Source: Variovorax sp. 770b2 (GTDB lineage Bacteria > Pseudomonadota > Gammaproteobacteria > Burkholderiales > Burkholderiaceae_C). From it: a stretch of DNA of 64,000 nt. Positions 40,456 through 49,969 of this stretch are shown in pieces. The notes beneath the pieces were generated by a model. The model searched no databases. It was not told where the DNA came from and was given only the letters and a program-made list of their open reading frames with translations. Within the stretch, counting starts at the first letter, position 1. Every line of letters begins with the position of its first letter. The position numbers and the translations under genes were made by a program. The stretch lies in assembly GCF_900115685.1 (NCBI RefSeq), contig NZ_FOXJ01000001.1, positions 465,546 to 529,545 of the forward strand, in the 5' to 3' direction.

Positions 40456-41577
40456 TCAGTCGATCAGCGTTTCGGCTTCGGTGTCGAAGAAGACGATCTT
40501 GGACAGGTCGATCGCGAAGCGTGCCGTCGCGCCGGCCTGAAGCGTCACGTCCGGCGGCAGGCGCGCGGTGAAGTCGTGTCCGCCGAGGTCCAGCAGCACC
40601 AGCGTGTCCGCCCCGGTCGGCTCGATCACCTGCACGCGCGCATTCACCACGCTCTGCGCAGCATGCGCCGCCGCACCGTTGGCCGCAAGGCCGACCGCTT
40701 CGGCGCGCAGGCCGACGATCACCTCCTGGCCCGCATACGCATGCAACTGCGCGGGCGTGAGCGACAGCGGCAGGTCGATGCTCACCGCGCCGCCCGCGCC
40801 CGCCGTCAGCAGTTGCAGTCCGCCGGCCGGCGACATCGCCACCCGCATGCGCAGCAGGTTCATGCGCGGCGAGCCCATGAAGCTCGCCACGAAGGTGTTG
40901 GCGGGCCGGTTGTACACCTCGTGCGGCGTGCCCAGCTGCTGCAGCACGCCGCCCTTCATCACCGCGATGCGCGTGGCCAGCGTCATCGCCTCGATCTGGT
41001 CGTGCGTGACGTAGACGATGGTGGCGTTCAGCCGCTGGTGCAGCTTCTTGATCTCGGTGCGCATGTCCAGCCGCAGCTGCGCATCGAGGTTGGAGAGCGG
41101 TTCGTCGAACAGGTAGAGCTGCGGCTCGCGCGCCAGCGCCCGGCCGATGGCCACGCGCTGCCGCTGGCCGCCCGAGAGCTGGCGCGGCTTGCGGTCCATC
41201 AGGTGGCCGATCTGCAGCAGCTCGCCCACCTTCTTCACGCGCTCGGCGCGCGCGGCCTTGTCGACCTTGCGCATCTCCAGCGGGAACTCGATGTTCTTGG
41301 CCACCGTCATGTTGGGGTAGAGCGCGTAGGACTGGAACACCATCGAGATGTTGCGTTCCGCGGGCGCCACCTGGGTGATGTCCGCGCCGTTCAGCTGCAG
41401 CCGGCCCTCGGTGGGCTCCTCCAGCCCCGCGATGATGTTCATCAGCGTGCTCTTGCCGCAGCCCGAGGGGCCGACCAGCACGAGGAACTCACCGTCCTTC
41501 AGCGCGATGGAGATGTCATGCAGGATCTGGACGGGTCCAAAGCGCTTGCGAATACCAATCAAGTCCAGCGAAGCCAT
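40456..41577 (-). CDS. Sugar ABC transporter ATPase, MalK/UgpC family
   Basis: A 373-residue ATPase powering the carbohydrate importer. Walker A is GPSGCGKST near residue 37, signature [16 protein letters not shown], Walker B LYLFDEPLSNLD, and the switch His is in VYVTHDQIEAMTLA. A TOBE/MalK-type regulatory domain fills residues ~235-373. It starts three bases after the second permease stop. Confidence 0.95.
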   Translation of the reverse strand: MASLDLIGIRKRFGPVQILHDISIALKDGEFLVLVGPSGCGKSTLMNIIAGLEEPTEGRLQLNGADITQVAPAERNISMVFQSYALYPNMTVAKNIEFPLEMRKVDKAARAERVKKVGELLQIGHLMDRKPRQLSGGQRQRVAIGRALAREPQLYLFDEPLSNLDAQLRLDMRTEIKKLHQRLNATIVYVTHDQIEAMTLATRIAVMKGGVLQQLGTPHEVYNRPANTFVASFMGSPRMNLLRMRVAMSPAGGLQLLTAGAGGAVSIDLPLSLTPAQLHAYAGQEVIVGLRAEAVGLAANGAAAHAAQSVVNARVQVIEPTGADTLVLLDLGGHDFTARLPPDVTLQAGATARFAIDLSKIVFFDTEAETLID

Positions 41578-41580
41578 GCA

Positions 41581-42432
41581 CTAACCTTTGACCGAGCCGG
41601 CCATGAGGCCGCGCACGAAATACTTTCCCGACACCAGATACACCACCAGCGTGGGCAGCGCCGCAATGAACGCCCCCGCGAAATGCACGTTGTATTCCTT
41701 GACCCCGGTGGAACTGTTCACCAGGTTGTTGAGCGCCACCGTGATCGGGAACGAGCTGTAGTCGCTGAACGAAGCGCCGAAGAGGAACTCGTTCCAGATG
41801 TTGGTGAACTGCCAGATCACCGTCACCACGACGATCGGCGTGCTGTTGGGCAAGAGAATGCGCAGCAGCACCCCGAAGAAGCCCGCCCCGTCCATCCGCG
41901 CCGAACGCACCAGCTCTTGTGGAAACGCCGCGTAGTAGTTGCGAAAGAAGAGGGTGGTGAAGCCGATGCCGTACACCACGTTCACGAAGATCAGCCCCGT
42001 CACCGTGCCCGCGATGCCGAGAAAGCCCAGCGTCTTGGCCATCGGGATCAGCACGATCTGGAACGGAATGAACACCGAGAACAGCATCGCCGCGAACAGG
42101 AGGTGCGCCCCGCGAATGCGGAACTGCGTGAGGATGTAGCCGTTCAGCGCGCCGATGAGCGTGGAGATGGCAACCGCCGGCACCACCAGCAGGAACGAGT
42201 TGATGAAGTAGGGCTTCAGGCCCGTGGGCTGCACGCCGATCTGCGCCGTGCTCCATGCCGCGCGCCAGGGCTCCAAGGTCCAGTCGATCGGCAGCGTCAT
42301 CAGGTTGCCGCTGCGGATCTCCTCGAGCGGCTTGAGCGAATTGATGACCATCACATAGACCGGCATCAGGAACACGAAAGCCAGCACCAGCAGCACGGCA
42401 TACAAGACGAAGCGCATCGCACGTTCAGCCAT
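41581..42432 (-). CDS. Carbohydrate ABC transporter permease, MalG-like
   Basis: A 283-residue inner-membrane permease with six membrane segments. The EAA-type coupling loop is seen as ELVRSARMDGAGFFGVLLRI near residue 175. It overlaps the first permease by eight bases and precedes the ATPase by three. Confidence 0.94.
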   Translation of the reverse strand: MAERAMRFVLYAVLLVLAFVFLMPVYVMVINSLKPLEEIRSGNLMTLPIDWTLEPWRAAWSTAQIGVQPTGLKPYFINSFLLVVPAVAISTLIGALNGYILTQFRIRGAHLLFAAMLFSVFIPFQIVLIPMAKTLGFLGIAGTVTGLIFVNVVYGIGFTTLFFRNYYAAFPQELVRSARMDGAGFFGVLLRILLPNSTPIVVVTVIWQFTNIWNEFLFGASFSDYSSFPITVALNNLVNSSTGVKEYNVHFAGAFIAALPTLVVYLVSGKYFVRGLMAGSVKG

Positions 42433-43291
42433 GCCTGGCTCCCCGCATCTCGCGCAGCAGGTACGGCACCACCACGATGCCGATGGCCGCGAGCATCAGC
42501 ACCGAACTCGCCGCGCCCACCGCCATCTCGTTGCGCGTGAAGGTGTACTGGTACATGAACACCGAAGGCAGCCAGGTCGAGCGCCCCGGTCCGCCGTTGG
42601 TCAGCGCAATCACCAGGTCGTACGACTTGATCGCCATGTGCGCCAGGATCACGAAGGCCGAGACGAACACCGGCCCGAGCTGCGGGATCACGATGCGCGT
42701 GTAGATCTGCCAGGGGCGCGCGCCGTCGACGCGTGCCGCGCTGATCTGCTCGCCGTCCACGCCGCGCAGGCCCGCGAGGAACATCGCCATCACGAAGCCG
42801 GTGGTCTGCCACACGGCCGCGATGACCACGCAATAGATCGCCATCTCGCCGTCCTTGATCCAGCCGAACGAGAAGCCGCTCCAGCCCAGGCTCTGCAATG
42901 TGTGCTCGATGCCCACGCCGGGGTCGAGCAGCCACTTCCACGCGGTGCCGGTGACGATCAGCGAGAGCGCCATCGGGTACAGGTAGATCGAGCGCAGCAC
43001 GCCCTCGGCGCGCACCTTCTGGTCGATGAGGATTGCCAGCGCGAGGCCCAGCGCCATCGAGACCACGATGTAGAGGCTCGCGAAGATCGCGAGGTTGCGC
43101 AGCGACACCGCCCAGTTCTCCAGCCCCGCGAGCCGTTCGTAGTTCGCCGTGCCGGCCCACTCGGCGCTGGGCAGCATGGTCGAGGTCGTGAACGACAGGT
43201 AGACCGTGAACATGATGTAGCCGTACACGCACACCAGCACGAGCAGCGCGCTCGGACTGAGCAGCAGCTTGGGCAGCAGTCCGGCTTTCAT
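42425..43291 (-). CDS. Carbohydrate ABC transporter permease, MalF-like
   Basis: A 288-residue inner-membrane permease with six membrane segments and the coupling loop EQISAARVDGARPWQIYTRI near residue 180. It pairs with the MalG-like permease, which it overlaps by eight bases. It lies 40 bases after the binding-protein stop. Confidence 0.94.
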   Translation of the reverse strand: MKAGLLPKLLLSPSALLVLVCVYGYIMFTVYLSFTTSTMLPSAEWAGTANYERLAGLENWAVSLRNLAIFASLYIVVSMALGLALAILIDQKVRAEGVLRSIYLYPMALSLIVTGTAWKWLLDPGVGIEHTLQSLGWSGFSFGWIKDGEMAIYCVVIAAVWQTTGFVMAMFLAGLRGVDGEQISAARVDGARPWQIYTRIVIPQLGPVFVSAFVILAHMAIKSYDLVIALTNGGPGRSTWLPSVFMYQYTFTRNEMAVGAASSVLMLAAIGIVVVPYLLREMRGARHG

Positions 43292-43331
43292 GAACGTCCA
43301 CGCACGCCGGGCACCCTGCAGCAGCGGCGCA

Positions 43332-44597
43332 TCAGTTCTTCGCGGCCGACACCATGGCCGCCACCGCCTTCTTGTCGTCGAGCTGGCCGTTGAAGTGGCG
43401 GGTGATCACGTCGTAGAACGCGTTCTTGATCGAGGCCGGCTCCGCGTGGCCGTGCCCGATGGAGCCCACCAGCGTGTCGGCCTTGCTGGCCTCGGCCAGG
43501 TCCTTGATGGCCTTTTTGCCGCAGGCGTCGAAGGCGGTGTCGGGCACGTCGGTGCGCGCCGGCGCCGAGCCCTTGGCCACGTTGAAGGTCGACTGGAAGC
43601 CCGGGTCCATGATGGCGGCGGCCAGCTTTTGCTGCGCGGCGGTCTTGCCCGCGTCCTTGAGCGTGAACATCACGAACTGGTCGGCGTTGAAGGTGACCGT
43701 GCCCTGCGTGCCCGGGAAGCGGAAGCAGGCGAAGTCTTTCCCCGGCACCTGCTTGGCGTTGACGAACTCGCCCTTGGCCCAGTCGCCCATGATCTGGAAG
43801 CCGGCCTTGCCGCCGATCACCATGCCCGAGGCCACGTTCCAGTCGCGGCCCGAGAAGTCCTTGTCCACCAGCTTGCGCAACTGCGCCATGCGCTGGAACA
43901 CCTTCTCGGTGGTGGGCGAGGCGATGGTCTTGGTGTCCAGCTCGATGAAGGCCTTGCGGTAGTAGTCGACGCCGCCGGTGGACATCGCCACGCTGTCGAA
44001 CAGCGTGGCGTCCTGCCAGGGCTGGCCGCCGTGGGCCAGCGCAATGAAGCCGGCCTTCTGCACCTTCTCGGCGGCGGCGATGAACTCGTCCCAGGTCTTC
44101 GGCTCGGCCGTGACGCCCGCCTTGGCGAGCACGGCCTGGTTGGCCCACACCCAGTTGGTCGAGTGCACGTTCACCGGCGCGGCGATCCACTTGCCGTTGT
44201 ACTTGGAGAACTTCTGCAGCGCGGGCGGCACCACCTTGTCCCAGCCGTCTTTCTGCGCGAGCGCGTTGAGGTCGGCCACCACGCCCTGCTTGCCCCAGTC
44301 CAGGATGTCGAAGCCCAGCATCTGCGAGGCGGTGGGCGGGTTGCCCGAGGTCACGCGGGCGCGCAGCGCGGTCATCGCGGCCTCGCCGCCGCCGCCGGCC
44401 ACTGGCATGTCGTTCCATTTCACGCCCTGCTTCTCCAGGTTGGCCTTGAGCACGTTGAGCGCGCCGGCTTCGCTGCCCGACGTCCACCAGTGCAGGACCT
44501 CCACGCTTTGCTGCTGGGCCATGGCGGCGCTCGTGGCAAGAGCCGCGGCGAGGGCGACCGTGAGGGTGACGGCGAGGGCGACGGCGTTCTTCTTCAT
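43332..44597 (-). CDS. Sugar ABC transporter substrate-binding protein
   Basis: A 421-residue periplasmic binding protein of the extracellular solute-binding family 1. The signal peptide ([20 protein letters not shown] to AMA) is followed by mature [20 protein letters not shown], typical for glucose/mannose-type GtsA binding proteins. The ATG at 44597 has GGAG seven bases upstream. The same frame is open far upstream, but that part overlaps lacI and is not coding. Substrate likely glucose, mannose or an oligosaccharide. Confidence 0.94.
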   Translation of the reverse strand: MKKNAVALAVTLTVALAAALATSAAMAQQQSVEVLHWWTSGSEAGALNVLKANLEKQGVKWNDMPVAGGGGEAAMTALRARVTSGNPPTASQMLGFDILDWGKQGVVADLNALAQKDGWDKVVPPALQKFSKYNGKWIAAPVNVHSTNWVWANQAVLAKAGVTAEPKTWDEFIAAAEKVQKAGFIALAHGGQPWQDATLFDSVAMSTGGVDYYRKAFIELDTKTIASPTTEKVFQRMAQLRKLVDKDFSGRDWNVASGMVIGGKAGFQIMGDWAKGEFVNAKQVPGKDFACFRFPGTQGTVTFNADQFVMFTLKDAGKTAAQQKLAAAIMDPGFQSTFNVAKGSAPARTDVPDTAFDACGKKAIKDLAEASKADTLVGSIGHGHAEPASIKNAFYDVITRHFNGQLDDKKAVAAMVSAAKN

Positions 44598-44716
44598 GTG
44601 TTTCTCCGGTTGCAGGGTCGGCGGCAGTTTAGGCAGGGGAAGTTGCCTTCCCGCCTTGTGCTTTCCCGGACGAAACACGGCGTAGGCAGCGCAACAAAGG
44701 CCGCCTTGCCGGAGAG

Positions 44717-44735
44717 AAAAAAAGGGCCTCAGCCC
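44717..44735 (-). terminator. Short terminator overlapping the lacI stop
   Basis: On the minus strand GGGC-TGAG-GCCC is followed directly by seven Ts. The stem is only four bases, with the stop codon in the loop, so termination may be partial; the binding-protein gene needs its own promoter in the 119 bases that follow. Confidence 0.5.
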
Positions 44736-45715
44736 ACCGTGCTCTGCCGCACGATCAGTTCGACCGGCAGCGTGTTCAGGCGCGGCAGCGAGCCGCCCTG
44801 CATCGCCAGCTCGACGCCCACGCGGCCCAGGGCCTGGCGGTCCACGCGCACCGTGGTGAGCGGGGGCTTGGCCGATGCGGCGGTCTGCACGTCGTCGAAG
44901 CCCACGATCGCCACGTCCTCGGGCACGCGAAGGCCGGCAGCAAGGCAGGTGTCCAGCGCCGCGAGCGCGGCCATGTCGTTGCATGCGAACACGGCGTCCG
45001 GCGGCTTGCGCAAGCGCAGCAGCTGCTGCATGGCGGCCGAGGCGCCGCGATCGTGCGGCAGGCCGAGCGGCGCGACCATTTCCAGTTCCGGGTCGGCAAG
45101 GATGCCGGCCTCGAACAGCGCCCGGCGGTAGCCTTGGGCCCGCTCCAGGATGCTCACGTGCGCCAGCGAGCTTGCGATGTAGGCGATGCGCCGGCGGCCG
45201 ATGTCCAGCAGGTGGTGCGTGGCCAGGTACCCGCCGGCCGCGTTGTCGGGGTTCACCGCGCGCATGTCGCGCAGCGAGAAATCGATGAGCGCGAAGGGCA
45301 GGTCGAGCTCGGCCACCATGTCGAGCACCTCGGTCTCGAAGAAGCCGGCCGCCAGGATCATGTCGGGCTCGTGCAGCCGCAACTGCTCGCGGATCGGATC
45401 GGTCGGGCCGCACGTGAGCAGCGTGGGCACGATGCCGAACTCGCGGCAGGCCTCCTCCACCCCGTGCAGCACGTCGGAGAAGAAGGGGTTGACCGAGAAG
45501 TGGCTGTGCTGGCGGTGCACCATGAAGACCAGCCGCTTGGCCTTGGCGCTGCGCAGGCGCCCGGCGTTGTAGCCGACGTCGCTGGCGATCTTGCGGATCA
45601 TGCGGCGGGTGTCTTCCGAGAGGCCGCGCTGGTTCTTCAGGGCACGCGAGACGGTGCTGATCGACACACCGGCGGCGTCGGCCACATCGCGGATCGTTAC
45701 GGGCGTGGATTGCAT
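44729..45715 (-). CDS. LacI family transcriptional regulator
   Basis: A 328-residue repressor with an N-terminal helix-turn-helix ([20 protein letters not shown], residues 6-25) and hinge, then a periplasmic-binding-like sugar sensor ([12 protein letters not shown] near the C-terminus). It heads the sugar transport cluster on the same strand and probably represses it until the sugar is present. No clear CG-centred operator was recognised. Confidence 0.93.
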   Translation of the reverse strand: MQSTPVTIRDVADAAGVSISTVSRALKNQRGLSEDTRRMIRKIASDVGYNAGRLRSAKAKRLVFMVHRQHSHFSVNPFFSDVLHGVEEACREFGIVPTLLTCGPTDPIREQLRLHEPDMILAAGFFETEVLDMVAELDLPFALIDFSLRDMRAVNPDNAAGGYLATHHLLDIGRRRIAYIASSLAHVSILERAQGYRRALFEAGILADPELEMVAPLGLPHDRGASAAMQQLLRLRKPPDAVFACNDMAALAALDTCLAAGLRVPEDVAIVGFDDVQTAASAKPPLTTVRVDRQALGRVGVELAMQGGSLPRLNTLPVELIVRQSTVG

Positions 45716-45933
45716 GGGAGAGTGGGCAGGCGGGAGGCGCCATTGTCACTGCGACGACAGTTGGTGATCGTGCATAACTTCTCCGCTGCAAGCAGGTTGC
45801 AGTGCAGCATAGGCATTTGCCCCAGTATGCAAGCGCGAGTCGCCCACGAACAATCGGTCCGCGCTCCATGGTGGCGCGCCGAGATGGACTGCATGACCGA
45901 CTTCTTTTTTCCGAACCCGGGCGACCTCGCGAG

Positions 45934-46704
45934 ATGAGCGACGTCATCCTCGAAACACGCCAGCTCACCAAGGAATTCAAGGGGTTCACCGCGGTCAGCA
46001 AGGTCAACCTCTCGGTGGTGCGCGGCTCGATCCACGCGCTCATCGGCCCCAATGGCGCGGGCAAGACCACCTGCTTCAACCTGCTCACCAAGTTCCTGGA
46101 ACCGACCACGGGCACGATCCTGTTCAACGGCCAGGACATCACCGGCGAGCGCCCCGCGCAGATCGCACGGCGCGGCATCATCCGCTCGTTCCAGATCTCG
46201 GCCGTGTTCCCGCACCTCACGCTGCTGGAGAACGTGCGCCTGGGCCTGCAGCGGCGCCTGGGCACCTCGTACCACTTCTGGAAGAGCGAGAAGTCGCTCA
46301 AGCCCCTGGATGCCAGAGCCCGCGAGCTGCTGGCTGAAGTCGGCCTGGAAGATCTGGCCGACGAACAGACCGTGAACCTGCCCTACGGCCGCAAGCGCGC
46401 GCTGGAGATCGCCACCACGCTGGCCATGGAGCCCGAGCTGATGCTGCTCGATGAACCCACGCAGGGCATGGGCCACGAAGACGTGCACCGCGTGGCCGAG
46501 CTCATCAAGCGCGTGTCGGCCGGACGCACCATCCTCATGGTCGAACACAACATGAGCGTGGTCTCCACCATCGCCGACACCATCACCGTGCTGCAGCGCG
46601 GCGCCGTGCTGGCCGAAGGCCCCTACGCCGAAGTCTCGAAGAACCCGCAGGTCATGGAGGCCTACATGGGCACCACCGACGGCGAAATGCAGGGCGCGCA
46701 CTGA
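45934..46704 (+). CDS. livG: Branched-chain amino-acid type ABC transporter ATPase LivG
   Basis: A 256-residue ATPase. Walker [12 protein letters not shown] near residue 37 is intact, with Walker [13 protein letters not shown] and a His-switch ([10 protein letters not shown]). The usual LSGGQ signature is replaced by [12 protein letters not shown], a known LivG form. The stop overlaps the livF ATG by one base. It is divergent from lacI, with a 218-base gap. This opens the livG-F-K-K-H-M operon. Confidence 0.93.
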   Translation: MSDVILETRQLTKEFKGFTAVSKVNLSVVRGSIHALIGPNGAGKTTCFNLLTKFLEPTTGTILFNGQDITGERPAQIARRGIIRSFQISAVFPHLTLLENVRLGLQRRLGTSYHFWKSEKSLKPLDARARELLAEVGLEDLADEQTVNLPYGRKRALEIATTLAMEPELMLLDEPTQGMGHEDVHRVAELIKRVSAGRTILMVEHNMSVVSTIADTITVLQRGAVLAEGPYAEVSKNPQVMEAYMGTTDGEMQGAH

Positions 46705-47411
46705 TGACCGCCGCACTCGAAATCAAAGGGCTCCAGGCCTGGTACGGCGAATCGCACGTGCTGCATGGCGTGGACATGGTCGTGCAGCCCGGCGAGGTCG
46801 TCACGCTCCTGGGCCGCAACGGCGCGGGCCGCACCACCACGCTGCGGGCCATCATGGGCCTCACGGGCGCGCGCAAAGGCAGCATCGAAGTCAATGGCAA
46901 AGAAACCATCGCGATGCCCACGCACCGCATCGCGCACCTGGGCATCGGCTACTGCCCCGAGGAACGCGGCATCTTCGCGAGCCTCTCGTGCGAAGAAAAC
47001 CTCTTGCTGCCACCCGAACTCAAGGGCGCGGGTCCGGGCATGTCGGTCGAAGAGATCTACACGATGTTCCCCAACCTGGCCGAGCGCCGCCACAGCCAGG
47101 GCACGCGCCTGTCGGGCGGCGAGCAGCAGATGCTGGCCGTCGCGCGCATCCTGCGCACGGGCGCCAAGCTCCTGCTGCTCGACGAAATTTCCGAAGGCCT
47201 CGCGCCGGTCATCGTGCAGGCGCTCGCCCGCATGATCACCACGCTGCGCGCCAAGGGCTACACCATCGTGATGGTGGAGCAGAACTTCCGCTTCGCCGCG
47301 CCGCTGGCCGACCGCTTCTACGTGATGGAACACGGGCGCATCGTGGAGAAGTTCGGCGCGGCCGAGCTCGAAGCCAAGATGCCCGTCCTCACCGAGCTGC
47401 TCGGCGTCTGA
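46704..47411 (+). CDS. livF: Branched-chain amino-acid type ABC transporter ATPase LivF
   Basis: A 235-residue ATPase partner of LivG. Signature LSGGEQQMLAVARIL and Walker B LLLLDEISEGLAP are intact, and the His-switch region reads MVEQNFRF. The Walker A motif reads GRNGAGRTT: the invariant Lys (residue 43, codon 46830-46832) is Arg. This is unusual for a key ATP-binding residue and may lower or change ATPase activity. Confidence 0.93.
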   Translation: MTAALEIKGLQAWYGESHVLHGVDMVVQPGEVVTLLGRNGAGRTTTLRAIMGLTGARKGSIEVNGKETIAMPTHRIAHLGIGYCPEERGIFASLSCEENLLLPPELKGAGPGMSVEEIYTMFPNLAERRHSQGTRLSGGEQQMLAVARILRTGAKLLLLDEISEGLAPVIVQALARMITTLRAKGYTIVMVEQNFRFAAPLADRFYVMEHGRIVEKFGAAELEAKMPVLTELLGV

Positions 47412-47474
47412 ACAAGAAAAGTCCACAAGACGCTTTCCTCTCATCTCACAAAGATTTTTTCAGGAGACAACACC

Positions 47475-48671
47475 ATGAACAAGAAACTCGGCCTCATCGC
47501 CACTGCCGTCGCCGTCCTCGCCATGGGCGCGGGCGCCGCACAGGCGCAGGAAAAAGTGAAGATCGGCTTCGTCACCGACCTCTCCAGCCTGTACGCCGAC
47601 CTGGAAGGCAAGGGCGGCGCCACCGCCATCCAGATGGCCATCGACGACTTCGGCGGCAAGGTGCTGGGCCAGCCCATCGAGCTGCTCACCGCCGACCACC
47701 AGAACAAGGCCGACATCGCCGCCTCCAAGGCCCGCGAATGGATCGACACCGCCGGCGTGACCATGGTTTTCGGCGGCACCAATTCCGGCGTGGCGCTGGC
47801 CACCGCCAAGGTGGCCGAAGAGAAGAAGCGCGTGTACTTCAACAACGGCGCCGGCAGCTCGGTGCTCACCAACGAGCAGTGCTCGCCCTACACCATCCAC
47901 TACGCCTACGACACCGTGGCGCTGGCCAAGGGCACCGGCGCGGCGGTGGTCGACCGCGGCGGCAAGAGCTGGTTCTTCTTGACCGCGGACTACGCCTTCG
48001 GCCACGCGCTGGAAGCCGACACCACCAAGGTCGTGAAGGAAAAGGGCGGCACGGTGGTGGGCGCGGTGCGCCATCCGCTGAACGCATCGGACTTCTCTTC
48101 GTTCCTGCTGCAGGCGCAGAACTCCAAGGCGCAGATCCTGGGCCTGGCGAACGCGGGCGGCGACACCATCAACGCGATCAAGGCGTCCAAGGAATTCGGC
48201 ATCAACAAGACCATGAAGACCGCGGGCCTGCTGGTCTTCCTGAGCGACGTGCACAGCCTGGGCCTGAAGAACACCGAGGGCCTCCTGCACACCACCAGCT
48301 GGTACTGGGACCTGAACGACGACACGCGCAAGTTCGCCAACCGCTTCTTCGAGAAGACCAAGCGCATGCCCACCGACGTGCAGGCCGCCGACTACTCGGC
48401 CACCACCACCTACCTGAAGGCCGTGGCCGCCGCCAAGACCACCGATTCGGACAAGGTCATGGCGCAGCTCAAGAGCATGAAGATCGACGACTTCTACGCC
48501 AAGGGCCAGATCCGCGCCGACGGCAGCTTCATCCACGACATGTACCTGGTCGAGGTGAAGTCGCCCGCCGAGTCCAAGAAGCCCTGGGACTACCTGAAGG
48601 TGCTCAAGACGCTGCCGGGCGACCAGGTCTTCACGACCAAGGCCGAAACGAAATGCGCCGCGTGGAAGTAA
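47475..48671 (+). CDS. livK: Branched-chain amino-acid type ABC binding protein (first copy)
   Basis: A 398-residue periplasmic binding protein with a Sec signal ending AQAQ near residue 25 and mature start KVKIGFVTDLSSLYADLEGK. TADYAFGHALEADTTKVVKE and FLLQAQNSKAQILGLANAGG are family segments. It is a close paralogue of the next gene, same length and the same segments throughout, so a tandem duplication. The ligand is probably an amino acid or amide. Confidence 0.93.
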   Translation: MNKKLGLIATAVAVLAMGAGAAQAQEKVKIGFVTDLSSLYADLEGKGGATAIQMAIDDFGGKVLGQPIELLTADHQNKADIAASKAREWIDTAGVTMVFGGTNSGVALATAKVAEEKKRVYFNNGAGSSVLTNEQCSPYTIHYAYDTVALAKGTGAAVVDRGGKSWFFLTADYAFGHALEADTTKVVKEKGGTVVGAVRHPLNASDFSSFLLQAQNSKAQILGLANAGGDTINAIKASKEFGINKTMKTAGLLVFLSDVHSLGLKNTEGLLHTTSWYWDLNDDTRKFANRFFEKTKRMPTDVQAADYSATTTYLKAVAAAKTTDSDKVMAQLKSMKIDDFYAKGQIRADGSFIHDMYLVEVKSPAESKKPWDYLKVLKTLPGDQVFTTKAETKCAAWK

Positions 48672-48730
48672 CCCTGTAGCACGCTGACGCCATTGGCGAT
48701 TCACCCACCGAAGTCAACGAGGACCCTCCC

Positions 48731-49927
48731 ATGAAACGCACGCTCATCGCTTCCGCCTGCCTGCTGGCCACCTGTCTGGTGGCCGCGGGCGCCGCCCAGG
48801 CGCAGGACAAGGTCAAGATCGGTTTCATCACCGACATGTCCAGCCTCTACGCTGACGTGGAGGGCAAGAACGGCGCCCTCGCGATCCAGATGGCCATCGA
48901 CGACTTCGGCGGCAAGGTCAACGGCATGCCCATCGAGCTCCTGTCGGCCGACCACCAGAACAAGGCCGACATCGCCGCCTCCAAGGCACGCGAGTGGATC
49001 GACACGCAGGGCCTGACGATGCTGTTCGGCGGCACCAGCTCGGGCACCGGCCTCGCGATGGCCAAGGTCGCGCAGGAGAAGAAGCGCGTCTTCATCGTGA
49101 ACGGCGCGGGCAGCTCGGCGCTCACCAACGAGCAGTGCTCGCCCTACACCGTGCACTACGCCTACGACACCGTGGCGCTGGCCAAGGGCACCGGCAGCGC
49201 GGTGATTGCGCGTGGCGACAAGAGCTGGTATTTCCTCACGGCCGACTACGCCTTCGGCCAGGCCCTGGAAGCCGATGCGACCAAGGTGGTGAAGGAGAAG
49301 GGCGGCACCGTGCTCGGGAGCGTCAAGCACCCGCTGAACACGTCGGACTTCTCTTCGTTCCTGCTGCAGGCGCAGAACTCCAAGGCGCAGGTGCTCGCGC
49401 TGGCCAATGCCGGCGGCGACACCATCAACGCGATCAAGGCCGCCAAGGAATTCGGCATCACCAAGTCGATGAAGATGGTGGGCCTCCTGGTGTTCGTGAC
49501 CGACGTGCACAGCCTGGGCCTGAAGAACACCGAGGGCCTGCTGCTCACCACCAGCTGGGACTGGAACCTGGACGACAAGACGCGCGCCTTCGGCAAGCGC
49601 TTCTTCGAGAAGACCAAGCGCATGCCCACCGACATCCAGGCGGCCGACTACTCGGCCACCATGACGTATCTCAAGGCCGTGCAGGCCGCCAAGACGGTCG
49701 ATGCCGACAAGGTGATGGAGACGCTCAAGTCCACGCCCATCGACGACTTCTATGCCAAGGGCACCGTGCGCGCCGACGGCCGCTTCGTGCACGACATGTA
49801 CCTGATGCAGGTCAAGTCGCCGGCCGAATCCAAGCAGCCGTGGGACTACTACAAGGTGGTCCAGAAGTTGAAGGGCGAAGACGTCTACACGACGAAAGCC
49901 GAGAGCAAGTGCGCCCTCTGGAAGTGA
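48731..49927 (+). CDS. livK: Branched-chain amino-acid type ABC binding protein (second copy)
   Basis: A 398-residue paralogue of the preceding gene, with the same domain layout (KVKIGFITDMSSLYADVEGK start; TADYAFGQALEADATKVVKE). By eye about four residues in five match the first copy. Differences cluster in the signal peptide and at scattered sites around the ligand cleft (for example NSGVALATA versus SSGTGLAMA), suggesting altered ligand range. It begins 59 bases after the first copy. Confidence 0.93.
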   Translation: MKRTLIASACLLATCLVAAGAAQAQDKVKIGFITDMSSLYADVEGKNGALAIQMAIDDFGGKVNGMPIELLSADHQNKADIAASKAREWIDTQGLTMLFGGTSSGTGLAMAKVAQEKKRVFIVNGAGSSALTNEQCSPYTVHYAYDTVALAKGTGSAVIARGDKSWYFLTADYAFGQALEADATKVVKEKGGTVLGSVKHPLNTSDFSSFLLQAQNSKAQVLALANAGGDTINAIKAAKEFGITKSMKMVGLLVFVTDVHSLGLKNTEGLLLTTSWDWNLDDKTRAFGKRFFEKTKRMPTDIQAADYSATMTYLKAVQAAKTVDADKVMETLKSTPIDDFYAKGTVRADGRFVHDMYLMQVKSPAESKQPWDYYKVVQKLKGEDVYTTKAESKCALWK

Positions 49928-49969
49928 TCTCCCGCGGGCGCTCGGGCGCCCGGGTTCGTTGAAACGCTT

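Noticed and set aside
44637..44652. GGGAAG-TTGC-CTTCCC hairpin upstream of the sugar binding protein as a LacI operator
   Set aside because: It lacks the central CG typical of LacI-family operators, so I did not call it.
45786..45802. CTGCAA-N5-TTGCAG inverted repeat between lacI and livG
   Set aside because: Short and with no clear promoter nearby; it may be chance in GC-rich DNA.
44598..46301. Upstream in-frame extension of the sugar binding protein
   Set aside because: It crosses lacI on the same strand in another frame; a signal peptide and a good Shine-Dalgarno mark the start at 44597.
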